A stretch of 64,000 bases of DNA from Flavobacteriales bacterium (GCA_018608405.1 JABAZP010000023.1:150515-214514), one strand, 5' to 3'; shown: positions 17,374-26,619, counted from the stretch's first letter. Notes: generated by a model not told the origin, from the letters alone. A program made the numbers and translations.

Positions 17374-18394
17374 AGTGTATATCATACTTGTTAATTACAA
17401 TGGTTGGGAAGACACCGTTGAATGCATGGAGTCTCTTTTTAAATTAGAATATGATAATTTTGAAATCGTTCTAGTAGATAATGCTTCACCGAATAGTTCA
17501 GTTTCAAAAATTATCTCTTGGTCAAAAGGAGAAATACTAGTTTTTCCTAAAAGTGACAAATTGGCGAATCTTAGCCAACCAGCTAAACAAAAGCCACTTA
17601 TTATAAATCAAATAAAATCGTCTGAAGAGACGACCCTTTCATCAACACCTTTTGATTTTACTTTAATTGAGGCATTAGAAAACAAAGGCTTTAGTAGTGG
17701 GAATAACATCGGAATTAAATATGCCCTGCGCCAAAAGGATGCTGATTTTTTTTGGATACTAAACAATGATACTGTTGTACTACCAAATAGCTTAGCACTA
17801 CTGGTTAAACGTTATCGGCAAGATCACAACATTGGTATTTTGGGGGCAAAAGTAAAGTACTATTTTGAACCGGAAATGCTGCAATGTGCAGGTGGGGCAA
17901 CCTACAATAAATGGTTAGCCTACAGCAAGCAAGTAGGTAACCAAGAGGTTGATAAAGGTCAGTTTGATAATTCAGACGTTAAACTAGACTTAATAATTGG
18001 AGCGTGTATGCTTGTTGATTTTAATTTCATAACTAACATAGGGCTCCTTTCTGAAGAGTATTTTTTATACTATGAAGAGCAGGATTGGGCTGAAAGGTCA
18101 AAGCTTAATGGATTGGAACTAGGTTATGAGCATAATGCTGTAATTTATCATAAAGAAGGGCAAAGCATAGGGGCTTCGCAGTTAGATTTAAGAGGCATTA
18201 GCAAGCTGTCAGATTTCTACTATGCAAGAAATAAGATTATTTTAACCAAAAAATATTTTAGTTATTTGTGTCGAATAACTGTTTATTTGAGTTTTATTTT
18301 AATCGCAATTAATAGAATAAGAAGGGGGCAATCAGATCGAATTAGGATGCTACTTGGAATACTAAAAAATCCAAATAAAGGTTTTGAAAATTAG
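17366..18394 (+). CDS. glycosyltransferase family 2, rhamnosyltransferase-like
   Basis: The 342-residue protein is a GT-A fold transferase that adds a sugar to the lipid-linked unit. It opens with KVYIILVNYNGWEDTVECM and has VLVDNASPNSS near residue 36, the acceptor-side ENKGFSSGNNIGIK near residue 105, and the metal-binding DxD-like WILNNDTVVLPN near residue 131. A catalytic-base region EEYFLYYEEQDWAER lies near residue 230. Relative to compact GT2 proteins there is an extra loop at about residues 45-100. A weak hydrophobic segment near the end may attach it to the membrane. Confidence 0.88.
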   Translation: MSKVYIILVNYNGWEDTVECMESLFKLEYDNFEIVLVDNASPNSSVSKIISWSKGEILVFPKSDKLANLSQPAKQKPLIINQIKSSEETTLSSTPFDFTLIEALENKGFSSGNNIGIKYALRQKDADFFWILNNDTVVLPNSLALLVKRYRQDHNIGILGAKVKYYFEPEMLQCAGGATYNKWLAYSKQVGNQEVDKGQFDNSDVKLDLIIGACMLVDFNFITNIGLLSEEYFLYYEEQDWAERSKLNGLELGYEHNAVIYHKEGQSIGASQLDLRGISKLSDFYYARNKIILTKKYFSYLCRITVYLSFILIAINRIRRGQSDRIRMLLGILKNPNKGFEN

Positions 18395-19583
18395 AAAAGA
18401 AATATTTTTTTACATATTTTGGGCTGTTTTCTTTCTATATGGGATAGATAATCAAATATTTGAGCGCTTGTTTTTTTTCAACGAAGTTCTGGCGCTTATT
18501 GGTCTAGTAGTAGTGGTGCATCAGTTGTTCACAAACCATAAAAATGTTGTTAGATTAGTTCAAAGCCAACCAATTGTAATAGGAGTTTTAGGGTTATTAG
18601 TTTTAAGTGTTGTACATCTTATTTTTTCTTTGGGCAGAATGACAAACCTTTATTATTATCTAAGAAGTTCTGTAATTGTATATTCTATTTTTACTTTTTT
18701 CTTTGCTTATTTTGGATATCAATATTTACCGCTGTTTCTTTCAAAAATCAGGTATACAATGGCTGCATATTTGCTTTTTGCATTGATTTACCCTTCCATA
18801 TATTTGTTAGAGCGTTTTATGGGTGCGGTTTTTTTTCCACTATTGTTCAAAAAATACCGATGGTGGAGCGTTTCAGCTATCTTGAGCCTTAGTGTAATGT
18901 TATCCGTTCAATACGAATCTTTAACAGTTATTATGGTCATGGTAATAGTATTACTAGTAATAGTCTTGCCAAGTTATAATTGGTTTAAATTATTTTTTTT
19001 CGTGGGTGCTGGAGCTATCATTTTTGGGCTCATTTATTTTACACCGAACATAGAAAAATATAATGAGGCACCTTATTCTGTTATTGGAAATGTCAAGGCT
19101 GTTGCAGAATCTCACAAAATATTAAACCTAGATGGAAATTCAACTTGGAGGGTTGTTTTTTGGCACAGAGTGATAGTAGAACGCTTTCCAGAAAACTTAC
19201 TTGGAATAGGATTTGGGACTCCACTCTTGCCTTTTATAAAAAATTTAGATACTATTGAACTTGAGCATGATGACGAATATGATATGCACGTAAGTGGAGT
19301 TCATAACACTTATCTTACCTTAGGATTAAGGTTAGGAATATTATTCTTTCTTATTTTAGGATTCATTTTTCATCAAGTCCTTAAGTATTATTACAAACAA
19401 AAACGACTTCTAATCGAGCATCAACAATTATTTTATTTTTATTCTTTCTTTACAGTTGCAGCCGTTGGATTGTTTAACTTGGTACTTGAAAGTCCTACTG
19501 TAGCCTCTTTATTCTGGGGGTTTCTAGGAATAATTACAGCAATAATTACCAAAACAAGAACTTATGAAGAGATTTCAGAATAG
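18384..19583 (+). CDS. O-antigen polymerase/ligase-like membrane protein
   Basis: The 399-residue protein has about ten membrane segments and a large loop (about 230-310) with LLGIGFGTPLLPF and VSGVHNTYLTLGLRLGILFF. The G-x-GFG and HNTYL motifs are characteristic of the Wzy_C O-antigen ligase/polymerase family. Within the operon it most likely polymerises the repeat unit (Wzy). The start is a TTG at 18384 that overlaps the previous gene by 11 bases; no ATG lies near, so the start is uncertain. Confidence 0.78.
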   Translation: MKIRKEIFFYIFWAVFFLYGIDNQIFERLFFFNEVLALIGLVVVVHQLFTNHKNVVRLVQSQPIVIGVLGLLVLSVVHLIFSLGRMTNLYYYLRSSVIVYSIFTFFFAYFGYQYLPLFLSKIRYTMAAYLLFALIYPSIYLLERFMGAVFFPLLFKKYRWWSVSAILSLSVMLSVQYESLTVIMVMVIVLLVIVLPSYNWFKLFFFVGAGAIIFGLIYFTPNIEKYNEAPYSVIGNVKAVAESHKILNLDGNSTWRVVFWHRVIVERFPENLLGIGFGTPLLPFIKNLDTIELEHDDEYDMHVSGVHNTYLTLGLRLGILFFLILGFIFHQVLKYYYKQKRLLIEHQQLFYFYSFFTVAAVGLFNLVLESPTVASLFWGFLGIITAIITKTRTYEEISE

Positions 19584-20448
19584 AGTTCAAAGAGGTAGAG
19601 AGTTAATGAAAAACTCAACTGTGGTTATATGCAGTTTAGCAAGAGATTGTGAACAATCTGTAAAACAAAACATTCCTAAAATAGAAAAACTAAGAAACTC
19701 TTTCAATAACTCACATGTTGTTATAGTTGAGAATGATAGCAAAGATAATACAAAAGGTGTTTTAAGCGAATGGGCTTCGAATTCAAACAATGTTCATGTC
19801 ATTTCTCAAGACTTCGGTACAATAACTATTCCTAAAGATTCTTTTTCTCACCCAAAGTCAAAGTACTTCTCTGAGCACAGAATTCAGAAAATGGCCGAAT
19901 ACAGAAACATTTATTTAGATTATATTAGAGTCAATAATCTAAATCCTGACTATTTGATTATTATTGACTTAGATATTTATTCATTTTCCATAAAGGGAAT
20001 TGAATCATCTTTCGGCTTTGAAAAAAAATGGGATAGTATTAATGCCAATGGAAAAAAAGTAACACCTCAAAGCCCACTTAAGCCAGTTTTTTACGACACT
20101 TATGCTTTTCAGGAATGGGGAGACATGAAACCCTTACAGTATGAAACTTTAAAGTACAATCAGCTAAAGTTTGGCAAACTTGAAAAAACGGACAACTTTT
20201 TTAGAGTAAAGTCAGGGTTTAATGGACTAGCTATTTACAAGTGGGATGCTATTTCTCAACTATCATATAAAGCAGTTCCAAATCATGACCCCGTAGTGTT
20301 GTATAAGTGCGAGCATGTTACATTTCATGAGGAAATGAATAAAAATGGGAACACAAAAATATTTTTAAATCCCGCAATGATAGTGAAGTATGAGAAGGTT
20401 GGGTTAAAGTTGTACTTGGCTAAATTAATGGCAAAGCTTAAAAAATGA
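19564..20448 (+). CDS. putative glycosyltransferase
   Basis: The 294-residue protein contains VVICSLARDCEQSV near residue 18, then VVIVENDSKDNTKGVLSEW near residue 50 and LIIIDLDIYSFSIKGI near residue 137. The last provides a DLD motif of the kind that binds nucleotide-sugar through a metal. The overall pattern resembles GT-A transferases of the CMT1/CAP59 (GT69) type more than classical GT2, but I am not sure of the family. It starts 20 bases inside the upstream gene. A second in-frame ATG at 19606 would remove a basic N-terminal stretch. No membrane span is visible. Confidence 0.7.
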   Translation: MKRFQNRVQRGRELMKNSTVVICSLARDCEQSVKQNIPKIEKLRNSFNNSHVVIVENDSKDNTKGVLSEWASNSNNVHVISQDFGTITIPKDSFSHPKSKYFSEHRIQKMAEYRNIYLDYIRVNNLNPDYLIIIDLDIYSFSIKGIESSFGFEKKWDSINANGKKVTPQSPLKPVFYDTYAFQEWGDMKPLQYETLKYNQLKFGKLEKTDNFFRVKSGFNGLAIYKWDAISQLSYKAVPNHDPVVLYKCEHVTFHEEMNKNGNTKIFLNPAMIVKYEKVGLKLYLAKLMAKLKK

Positions 20449-21203
20449 AGTCAGTAAGCAATATTTTGGGATTATCCATCTCAACGACACCCTATAAAGA
20501 TACTGCATCTTACATCATAGAATTGGCCGCAAATCATACTTCGGGATACTTTTGTTTTGCAAATGCTCATATGACAGTTGAAGCTCACGATGATCCTTCA
20601 TTCGCGAGACAAGTAAATGATGCAAATATGGTTTGTGCAGATGGTATGCCACTTGTAAAGGCAAATAAAATACTGCATGGAAAACGCATTGAACGTGTTG
20701 CAGGCATGGACATGATGCCAACCATTTTGGATTTATCTGAAGAAAAAAACCTAGCGGTTTACTTTTTTGGCACGACCGAAGATGTATTACGAGCGATTGA
20801 ATTAGAGTGTGCAAAAAAGTATCCTAATTTAAGAATAGCCGGAAAAATTTCTCCACCATTTAGACAATTAACTCCTTTAGAAAAACAACAACATATTGAG
20901 CTTATTAATGACTCCGGAGCGCATGTCGTCATGGTTGCTCTAGGTTGTCCCAAACAAGAAAAGTGGATGGCTGCAAATTCTCCTTCAATAAAAGCCGTCT
21001 GCTTGGGAGTTGGAGGAGCATTCCCGGTTTTTGCAAAAATGCAATCACGAGCTCCCAAATGGATAAGAGATTTCAGCTTAGAGTGGTTATACAGGTTAAG
21101 TCAAGATCCTAAACGATTGTTTAAGAGGTATTTTTATACTAATTCAAAGTTTCTACTTTTGCTAGCTAAGCAAAAGCTTTCTAATTCCACAAAAATTGAA
21201 TAA
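20445..21203 (+). CDS. WecG/TagA/CpsF family glycosyltransferase
   Basis: It is predicted to add the second sugar (for example ManNAc or a uronic relative) to the undecaprenyl-linked first sugar at the inner face of the membrane. The 252-residue protein has the family's CFANAHMTVEAHDDP near residue 37, VCADGMPLVKANKIL near residue 60, ERVAGMDMMPTIL near residue 83, AVYFFGTTEDVL near residue 103, VALGCPKQEKWM near residue 165 and GVGGAFPVFA near residue 188. It overlaps its neighbours by 4 and 8 bases, so it is translationally coupled. Confidence 0.92.
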   Translation: MKSVSNILGLSISTTPYKDTASYIIELAANHTSGYFCFANAHMTVEAHDDPSFARQVNDANMVCADGMPLVKANKILHGKRIERVAGMDMMPTILDLSEEKNLAVYFFGTTEDVLRAIELECAKKYPNLRIAGKISPPFRQLTPLEKQQHIELINDSGAHVVMVALGCPKQEKWMAANSPSIKAVCLGVGGAFPVFAKMQSRAPKWIRDFSLEWLYRLSQDPKRLFKRYFYTNSKFLLLLAKQKLSNSTKIE

Positions 21204-22569
21204 AAACTCCAACCTTTCGGGCGTCTTATTACCATTTGTTGATTTGATAATAATCAACCTTTCGCTGGTCGTTTCATTTGTTATTAGGTACCCTGATAAG
21301 TCCTTTGCATTAGACGTCCAGTACTTGAACTTGCTCTTTTTTTATAACATCAATTGGCTGTTTTGCACTTATCTGTTTGGAGCATATAAGCCTTATAGAA
21401 TAAGCTCTATAGAGAAAATTTTGAAGTCGGTTCTTCAATCTATTTTTCTGCATATCTTGGTAGTTGCTGTTTTTTGGGTTTTTATCAAAGGTTACTATTA
21501 CTCTCGCCAAATTCTACTTACATCGTATGCTATTATTTTGATAGCTATATTGTTGTGGAGAGTCGGTTACTTGTATTATCAGTTTTACATTAACAAATCA
21601 GGGAAAAACAGAAAAAAGGTTGTGATACTTGGTAAAAGCGAGTCGTCTGTAGAGTTGTCTTACTTTTTTAATAAAAATCCTCAGTTTGGATATGCGTTTG
21701 AAGGTTTTTTCGATGAAGAGAAAACAGACGGTGTTATAGGCACAGTTGCTGAATTACGTGCTTATGCTTTAGATAATAATGTTGAAGAAATATACTGTTT
21801 GTCCCCCAAATACGATGACGAGGCTATAGCAGACTTAAGAAATTTTGCAGAAAACAATACCATTCGATTAAAAATAGTTCCTGATATTAAATCCATGTAC
21901 TATTCAAAATCGAAAATTGATTTCTATGGAAACACTCCGGTATTACTGATTAAAGAGTTTCCGCTCGATCACCCGACGAATCAAATATGGAAACGCATCT
22001 TTGATATATTATTTTCGCTTTTTGTAATCCTTATCGTTTTTTCTTGGTTATTCCCAATCGTAGCGCTTCTGATTAAGTTAGACTCGAGGGGCCCGATCTT
22101 TTTTGTTCAACAGAGGTCTGGCAAAGATAAAAATGCTTTTGGATGCTTTAAGTTTCGAAGTATGAGTTATAGTAATAATTCGGAGTTTGTTCAGGCTACA
22201 AAAAACGATGCAAGGATAACCAAGGTAGGTAGGTTTATAAGAAAGACCAGTATTGACGAAATGCCTCAATTTTTCAATGTTTTTATGGGTCAAATGTCGG
22301 TTGTAGGACCTCGACCACATCCTTTAAAATTAGATGACATGTACAGAGACAACATTGATAAATACATGTCTCGTCACTTTGTAAAACCGGGCGTTACGGG
22401 TCTTTCTCAGATCATGGGGTACAGGGGTGAAACAAAAGAAGACTTTGCAATGAAAGCGAGGATAAACCTCGATAATTTTTACATTGAACACTGGAGTTTC
22501 TTTTTAGACCTAAAAATTATTGTGCTGACAGTGTTCAATGTCTTTAAGAAGGAAGAAAATGCTTTCTGA
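21196..22569 (+). CDS. undecaprenyl-phosphate sugar phosphotransferase (polyprenyl glycosylphosphotransferase)
   Basis: It starts polysaccharide synthesis by moving a sugar-1-phosphate onto undecaprenyl phosphate. The 457-residue protein has four N-terminal membrane spans, a Rossmann-like middle domain (KKVVILGKSESSVELSYF near residue 140) and a C-terminal catalytic domain. The catalytic domain shows KRIFDILFSLFVIL near residue 263, GPIFFVQQRSGKDKNAFGC near residue 300, IRKTSIDEMPQFFNVFMGQM near residue 350 and VVGPRPHP. This is the WcaJ/WbaP layout. The start is a TTG at 21196 overlapping the previous stop; the first ATG is far inside. The initiating enzyme sits near the end of the operon. 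Confidence 0.9.
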   Translation: MNKNSNLSGVLLPFVDLIIINLSLVVSFVIRYPDKSFALDVQYLNLLFFYNINWLFCTYLFGAYKPYRISSIEKILKSVLQSIFLHILVVAVFWVFIKGYYYSRQILLTSYAIILIAILLWRVGYLYYQFYINKSGKNRKKVVILGKSESSVELSYFFNKNPQFGYAFEGFFDEEKTDGVIGTVAELRAYALDNNVEEIYCLSPKYDDEAIADLRNFAENNTIRLKIVPDIKSMYYSKSKIDFYGNTPVLLIKEFPLDHPTNQIWKRIFDILFSLFVILIVFSWLFPIVALLIKLDSRGPIFFVQQRSGKDKNAFGCFKFRSMSYSNNSEFVQATKNDARITKVGRFIRKTSIDEMPQFFNVFMGQMSVVGPRPHPLKLDDMYRDNIDKYMSRHFVKPGVTGLSQIMGYRGETKEDFAMKARINLDNFYIEHWSFFLDLKIIVLTVFNVFKKEENAF

Positions 22570-23779
22570 AAAATATCCGCAATTTCAAAAATATCGGGGG
22601 CTATTATTTTTTTTAGTCTTGGCGAGCTTGGCGTTCTCAATGAAGCTAAACTCACTTTTTATTATTTTATTAGTTCTACAGTGGCTCCTAATGGTGCCTT
22701 TAGCTGAGAAAAAAGAAAACTTGAGACGAAACTGGAAACTAATAGCACTATTTGGTGGCTATTTTTTATTGTTTGCAATTAGTATTCTATACTCAGAAAA
22801 CACTAGCAGTGCCTGGAAAGATATTGAAAGCAAACTCAGCTTGCTGTTAATACCATTGTCAATTTTAGGCCAAAAGAGGTTGGAAGTAAAAGAGCAAGCT
22901 GTTTTATTAAAACTATATGTTTGGTTCCTGGTGGGCGTTGGGGTATTTTTAATTGGAAAGAGTTTGTTTTTAGCTGGTGGTTTATTGACCAATCAAGAGT
23001 TTTCAGCACTTATTGGAGTTCACGCTTCTTATTTGAGCTTATACATGGCTGCAGCATTGTTTATTACAATTCAGTCTTTAACGCATAAAAGTCAGATTAA
23101 GTTAAACACGATTATTGCATTATTTCTTGCGTTCATATTAGTGGTTCTGGCTGCTCGAATGGTAACTATAGCTACATTTTTAAGCTTATTTACATGGTTT
23201 GCTGTAGTTCATTTTACTTGGAAAAGATTGTTGACGATGATTGTTATTTTTATCGGAGTAGTTTTCGCCATAAGTAGTATTGACTCGGTAAAAAGTAGGT
23301 TTCAAGAAGGCTTGATAGGAGAGCAGGTAGAGTTCGGTAATGTTGACGATTCAGTAAAAGTTAAAACCTATGGTGGCAAGGCTATACGTGTTGCTATTTG
23401 GCAATGTGCGCAAGAAGTTGTTAAAGATAATTGGTTGATGGGTGTTGGAGCAGGGGATGTTCATAAAAGTTTACAAGCTAGTTACAAACGGAACGAATTT
23501 CAATTGGCATGGCAATACAACAATTTCAATAGCCATAATTTATTTATTGAGACAATAATAGCAGTTGGAGTGCTGGGAGTTGTGGTCCTGATTACTTTAT
23601 TCTATCTTTTATTTTTTTCTGCAATAAAAAACAGGAACATGCTTCTCTTTTGCTTCACAACATTGTTCTTTATGTTTTCATTGATAGAGTCGGCCTTTAA
23701 CGTTCAAAAAGGAATAGTATTCCTTGTGGCGATTTCATGTTTGCTTTTTTCTACAAGGGAAGAAGTTGATAAAAGCTAA
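22559..23779 (+). CDS. O-antigen ligase family protein
   Basis: The 406-residue membrane protein has about ten spans and a periplasmic loop with WQCAQEVVKDNWLMGVGAGDV and NNFNSHNLFIETIIAVGVLG near residues 280-340. The NxHN and GVGxGD signatures are the Wzy_C (WaaL/Wzy) pattern, as in the protein at 18384, so the operon has two members. One is likely the polymerase and one the ligase; which is which is not decided by sequence. The ATG at 22559 follows a purine-rich stretch and overlaps the previous gene by 11 bases. Confidence 0.82.
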   Translation: MLSEKYPQFQKYRGLLFFLVLASLAFSMKLNSLFIILLVLQWLLMVPLAEKKENLRRNWKLIALFGGYFLLFAISILYSENTSSAWKDIESKLSLLLIPLSILGQKRLEVKEQAVLLKLYVWFLVGVGVFLIGKSLFLAGGLLTNQEFSALIGVHASYLSLYMAAALFITIQSLTHKSQIKLNTIIALFLAFILVVLAARMVTIATFLSLFTWFAVVHFTWKRLLTMIVIFIGVVFAISSIDSVKSRFQEGLIGEQVEFGNVDDSVKVKTYGGKAIRVAIWQCAQEVVKDNWLMGVGAGDVHKSLQASYKRNEFQLAWQYNNFNSHNLFIETIIAVGVLGVVVLITLFYLLFFSAIKNRNMLLFCFTTLFFMFSLIESAFNVQKGIVFLVAISCLLFSTREEVDKS

Positions 23780-23851
23780 TGGCCATATTGCGTTGCATTT
23801 AGGAATATAGTAAGCTGCGCTATTGAGTCTGGCATATATGTCTTAACCCGG

Positions 23852-24241
23852 TTAAAGCATATAAACAAGGTCAAACACTTTTGGTCCAAAAACAAATACT
23901 CCTACCACCATAGCAAAAATTGAAGCCATTAGCACAGCAGCAGAAGCATAATCTTTTATAGCGCCTATTTCAGGATTAAAATTTGGCTCTACTTTATCGG
24001 CTAGCCTTTCCAAAGCTGTATTAAATAGTTCAGAAAGAAATACTAAGGTGATGGCTAGTATCAAGAACAACCAATCTATACTGTTTATTTGGAGCACCAC
24101 TCCTGCAATGGTGGCTCCAATCATAAAAAATAAGTGCACCCATGCGTTGTGTTCACTTTTAAAAAGTAATTGGACTTCATTAAATGCCGGCACAAAACTT
24201 TGCATTCTATCTTTTACGGAAAGGGTGGTTGATTTTTTCAT
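23852..24241 (-). CDS. dgkA: diacylglycerol kinase (DgkA type)
   Basis: It phosphorylates diacylglycerol, or undecaprenol in some lineages, at the inner membrane. The 129-residue protein has three membrane segments and the family motif ELFNTALERLADKVEP near residue 67 with the catalytic Glu/Asn residues, preceded by FNEVQLLFKSEHNAWVH near residue 20. GAIKDYASAAVLMASI follows near residue 92. Size and topology are normal. It converges with the end of the polysaccharide operon and might recycle a lipid carrier for it, which is inference. Confidence 0.9.
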   Translation of the reverse strand: MKKSTTLSVKDRMQSFVPAFNEVQLLFKSEHNAWVHLFFMIGATIAGVVLQINSIDWLFLILAITLVFLSELFNTALERLADKVEPNFNPEIGAIKDYASAAVLMASIFAMVVGVFVFGPKVFDLVYML

Positions 24242-24318
24242 AGTGGTAGATAAACGGAAAGGTTGATGCAGGATTGTGCTGAGAAAAAAATATTAAGCAA
24301 CTCCATTTTTAGGGCACA

Positions 24319-24350
24319 AAAAAAGCCTTGTAAAACAACAAGGCTTTTTT
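24319..24350 (-). terminator. intrinsic terminator after tRNA-Phe (minus strand)
   Basis: A near-perfect inverted repeat, AAAAAAGCCTTG (24319-24330) and CAAGGCTTTTTT (24339-24350), surrounds an 8-nt loop. In the minus direction it follows the tRNA-Phe 3' end immediately and ends in a T run. Confidence 0.75.
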
Positions 24351-24351
24351 C

Positions 24352-24427
24352 TGGTGGTGCCAGCTGGAATCGAACCAGCGACACAAGGATTTTCAGTCCT
24401 TTGCTCTACCAACTGAGCTATGGCACC
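24352..24427 (-). tRNA. tRNA-Phe(GAA)
   Basis: The minus strand folds into a cloverleaf. The acceptor is GGTGCCA/TGGCACC, the D arm is GCTCAGTTGGTAGAGC, and the anticodon loop CTGAAAA gives anticodon GAA. The T arm contains GGTTCGATTCC and the 3' CCA is encoded. Length is 76 nt. Confidence 0.96.
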
Positions 24428-24470
24428 CTCACCGCTATTAAAAACTGTCAACACAATTTTTATCGGGCGA

Positions 24471-24502
24471 CAAATGTAAAAATAAAATTCGTGCCATGAC
24501 AA
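24471..24502 (-). promoter_or_regulatory. promoter of tRNA-Phe
   Basis: On the minus strand TTG (24500-24502) is followed after 21 nt by TACATTTG (24471-24478), a perfect TAnnTTTG box about 43 nt before the tRNA. Confidence 0.45.
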
Positions 24503-24541
24503 AATTATTTTTAAAATATTTCCTACTGCTCAAACTATCCC

Positions 24542-24549
24542 TACTTTTG
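24542..24549 (+). promoter_or_regulatory. promoter -7 box of coaX, only 5 nt before ATG
   Basis: TACTTTTG matches TAnnTTTG exactly. Only 5 nt separate it from the coaX ATG, so the transcript would begin at or next to the start codon (leaderless). Confidence 0.45.
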
Positions 24550-24554
24550 ACGGA

Positions 24555-25289
24555 ATGAAAGCACGCTTAGCTATTGATATAGGTAATACTCGAACTAAGT
24601 TCGCTGTTTTTGATGGGAGAGAAATGCTGCATACGTTTAGTTTAAAAAACGATGCACTTGAATTGAATAATGAGGTTCTAACTAATTATGAAATAGGGGC
24701 ATTAATTATTTCATCCGTCAATGAAAAAGCAGAGGCCAAGTTAGAAATACCTGCTTTGGAAGTTCCAAAGCTGCTTTTGAGTCACACAACGGCGTTACCT
24801 TTTACGCTGGAGTATCAAAGCCCGGACACGTTGGGGAAAGATCGAATTGCGGCGGTTGCTGGAGCGCAGGCTCAGTTTCCAAACCAAAATACATTAGTGA
24901 TCGACGCAGGCACTTGCGTTACTTATGATTTTTTAACAGCAGAAGGAGTTTATTTTGGGGGTGCAATTTCACCAGGAGTGCAATTGCGACTGCGAGCTAT
25001 GAATCACTATACAAATAAACTTCCATTATTGAATTGGGATGGGATTAAAAGGCCTCAAAGTGTTGGTAATACAACAATTAATTCAATGTTATCAGGTGCT
25101 GTAAATGGGTTGGTTTTAGAAATGAGAGGTTTTGTGGAACGTTATGAAAAGCAATATAAAGCACTAAAAATCGTAATTACGGGGGGAGATTCCAATTTCT
25201 TTGTAAAAGAGTTAAAAAATGGCATCTTTGCAGACCCAAATTTGGTGCTAAAAGGCTTGAATGAAATACTTATTTACAATGGCGAATAA
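24555..25289 (+). CDS. coaX: type III pantothenate kinase
   Basis: It phosphorylates pantothenate, the first step of coenzyme A synthesis. The 244-residue protein has the ASKHA-fold phosphate loop DIGNTRTKFAVFDGR near residue 6, LGKDRIAAVAGAQA near residue 95, the catalytic DAGTCVTYDF near residue 117, GGAISPGVQLRLRAM near residue 134 and ITGGDSNFF near residue 213. It overlaps the next gene by 11 bases and leads a co-directional run of seven genes. Confidence 0.95.
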   Translation: MKARLAIDIGNTRTKFAVFDGREMLHTFSLKNDALELNNEVLTNYEIGALIISSVNEKAEAKLEIPALEVPKLLLSHTTALPFTLEYQSPDTLGKDRIAAVAGAQAQFPNQNTLVIDAGTCVTYDFLTAEGVYFGGAISPGVQLRLRAMNHYTNKLPLLNWDGIKRPQSVGNTTINSMLSGAVNGLVLEMRGFVERYEKQYKALKIVITGGDSNFFVKELKNGIFADPNLVLKGLNEILIYNGE

Positions 25290-26607
25290 AACGTTCGCTC
25301 TAACATTGACTTTATTCTTGGTAGTTGGCCTCTTACAAGCCCAAAAAAACACAGATTCTCCGTACTCTAGATATGGTATAGGGACGCTTAATACAGCTAC
25401 TTTCAATGGTAACTTTGGTCTTGGTGGCGCAGGAATTGCTTGGCGACCATTTCAGTATAAGCCTTTGGTGTATGACTCTTTGTCAAGAAGTAATGCAAAC
25501 TTGAATGATCGAGGGTCAAACTTTATTAATGCTGTAAACCCGGCCTCTTTTTCCAATATTAGTTTAACAACATTCGAGTTTTCTGCAATATCAAGAAATG
25601 CCGAATACACTTCAGGTGGTCAGAGCAGAACTGGTAGTACTACGCAGTTTGGACATATGAGTTTAGCCGTTCCATTAGGTGAAAAGGCAGGGATGGCATT
25701 TGGAATTAAACCATATAGCTTTATTGGATATGACTACTCTAATATAGATACCATAAATACTGAATTGCTTGATTACAGCTATGAGGGTTCAGGAGGGGTA
25801 AATGAGATTTATTTTGGATTTGGATACGAGTTTTTAAAAAACTTTTCTATCGGGGTGACGGGAAGCTATTATTTTGGACAGCTAATAGATAATAGAAGAG
25901 TTGTTTACGAGAATGTAAGTTCAGGTTTTATGAATTCGCTAGATGAAAGAATTGTTCGAGTAAATAGCGTTTCCTATCAACTAGGAGTTCAATACTTCAA
26001 ACATTTGAATGAAAAGTATCGAGTTGTAGTAGGGGCAATCCTATCTCCAGGAGATGAATTCAACGCTGAACGGTCAAGAATAGTCAGGAATTATAATGGA
26101 GTAGAAGGGTTAGAGCGCTTTCGAGATACCGCTTTGTTTGAAGATAACTCAAAGGTAAAAGTTGCTAATAGAGCACTTTTAGGAGTTGGTGTGTCATTAG
26201 AAAACAAAAGTAACTGGATGCTTACTGCAGATTTACGATTGAACACTTGGGGAGATGAAGATATTGGACCAAATGTTGAATTAGCAAATGGACAATCAAT
26301 TCATATTGGATTCGATAAATATGTGAATACAACAGGATTTGGATCATACCTGAGCAAGATAGGCTACAGGTCAGGATTGAGATACAATAGCTCTATTGTC
26401 AGGATAAATAATGAAGACGTTTCAGAGTTTGGCATAAGTTTTGGTTTATCCTTACCGTTGAGAAAAACCTTCTCTACATTAAACTTCGGTGCCGAAGTTG
26501 GGCAACGAGGAAAAGATGAGGCAGGATTAACACGAGAGAATTTTTTCAACCTACAAGTAGGTGTAACAATAAATGATAAGTGGTTTATTAAAAGACAATA
26601 CGATTAA
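25279..26607 (+). CDS. outer-membrane beta-barrel protein, FadL/OmpP1-like, unknown role
   Basis: The 442-residue protein has a signal peptide (MANKTFALTLTLFLVVGLLQA) followed by QKNTDSPYSRYGIGTLN. The mature part is rich in alternating hydrophobic and polar strands with many Tyr, Gly, Asn and Ser and ends in an aromatic-containing strand, as beta-barrels do. Motifs such as NAVNPASFSNI near residue 85 and LSLPLRKTFSTLNFG near the end are common in Bacteroidota outer-membrane proteins of this group. An in-frame ATG at 25261 would put six residues before the signal peptide; I prefer 25279. It sits in the envelope cluster ahead of lptC. Confidence 0.75.
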   Translation: MANKTFALTLTLFLVVGLLQAQKNTDSPYSRYGIGTLNTATFNGNFGLGGAGIAWRPFQYKPLVYDSLSRSNANLNDRGSNFINAVNPASFSNISLTTFEFSAISRNAEYTSGGQSRTGSTTQFGHMSLAVPLGEKAGMAFGIKPYSFIGYDYSNIDTINTELLDYSYEGSGGVNEIYFGFGYEFLKNFSIGVTGSYYFGQLIDNRRVVYENVSSGFMNSLDERIVRVNSVSYQLGVQYFKHLNEKYRVVVGAILSPGDEFNAERSRIVRNYNGVEGLERFRDTALFEDNSKVKVANRALLGVGVSLENKSNWMLTADLRLNTWGDEDIGPNVELANGQSIHIGFDKYVNTTGFGSYLSKIGYRSGLRYNSSIVRINNEDVSEFGISFGLSLPLRKTFSTLNFGAEVGQRGKDEAGLTRENFFNLQVGVTINDKWFIKRQYD

Positions 26608-26619
26608 AAAAAAGTAAAC

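Noticed and set aside
15443..23779. A new defence or secretion system in the hydrophobic gene run
   Set aside because: The flippase, phosphotransferase, TagA and Wzy_C motifs explain all of it as polysaccharide synthesis.
24263..24502. ORFs over the tRNA-Phe gene on both strands
   Set aside because: They run through a tRNA and a terminator and carry no protein signature.
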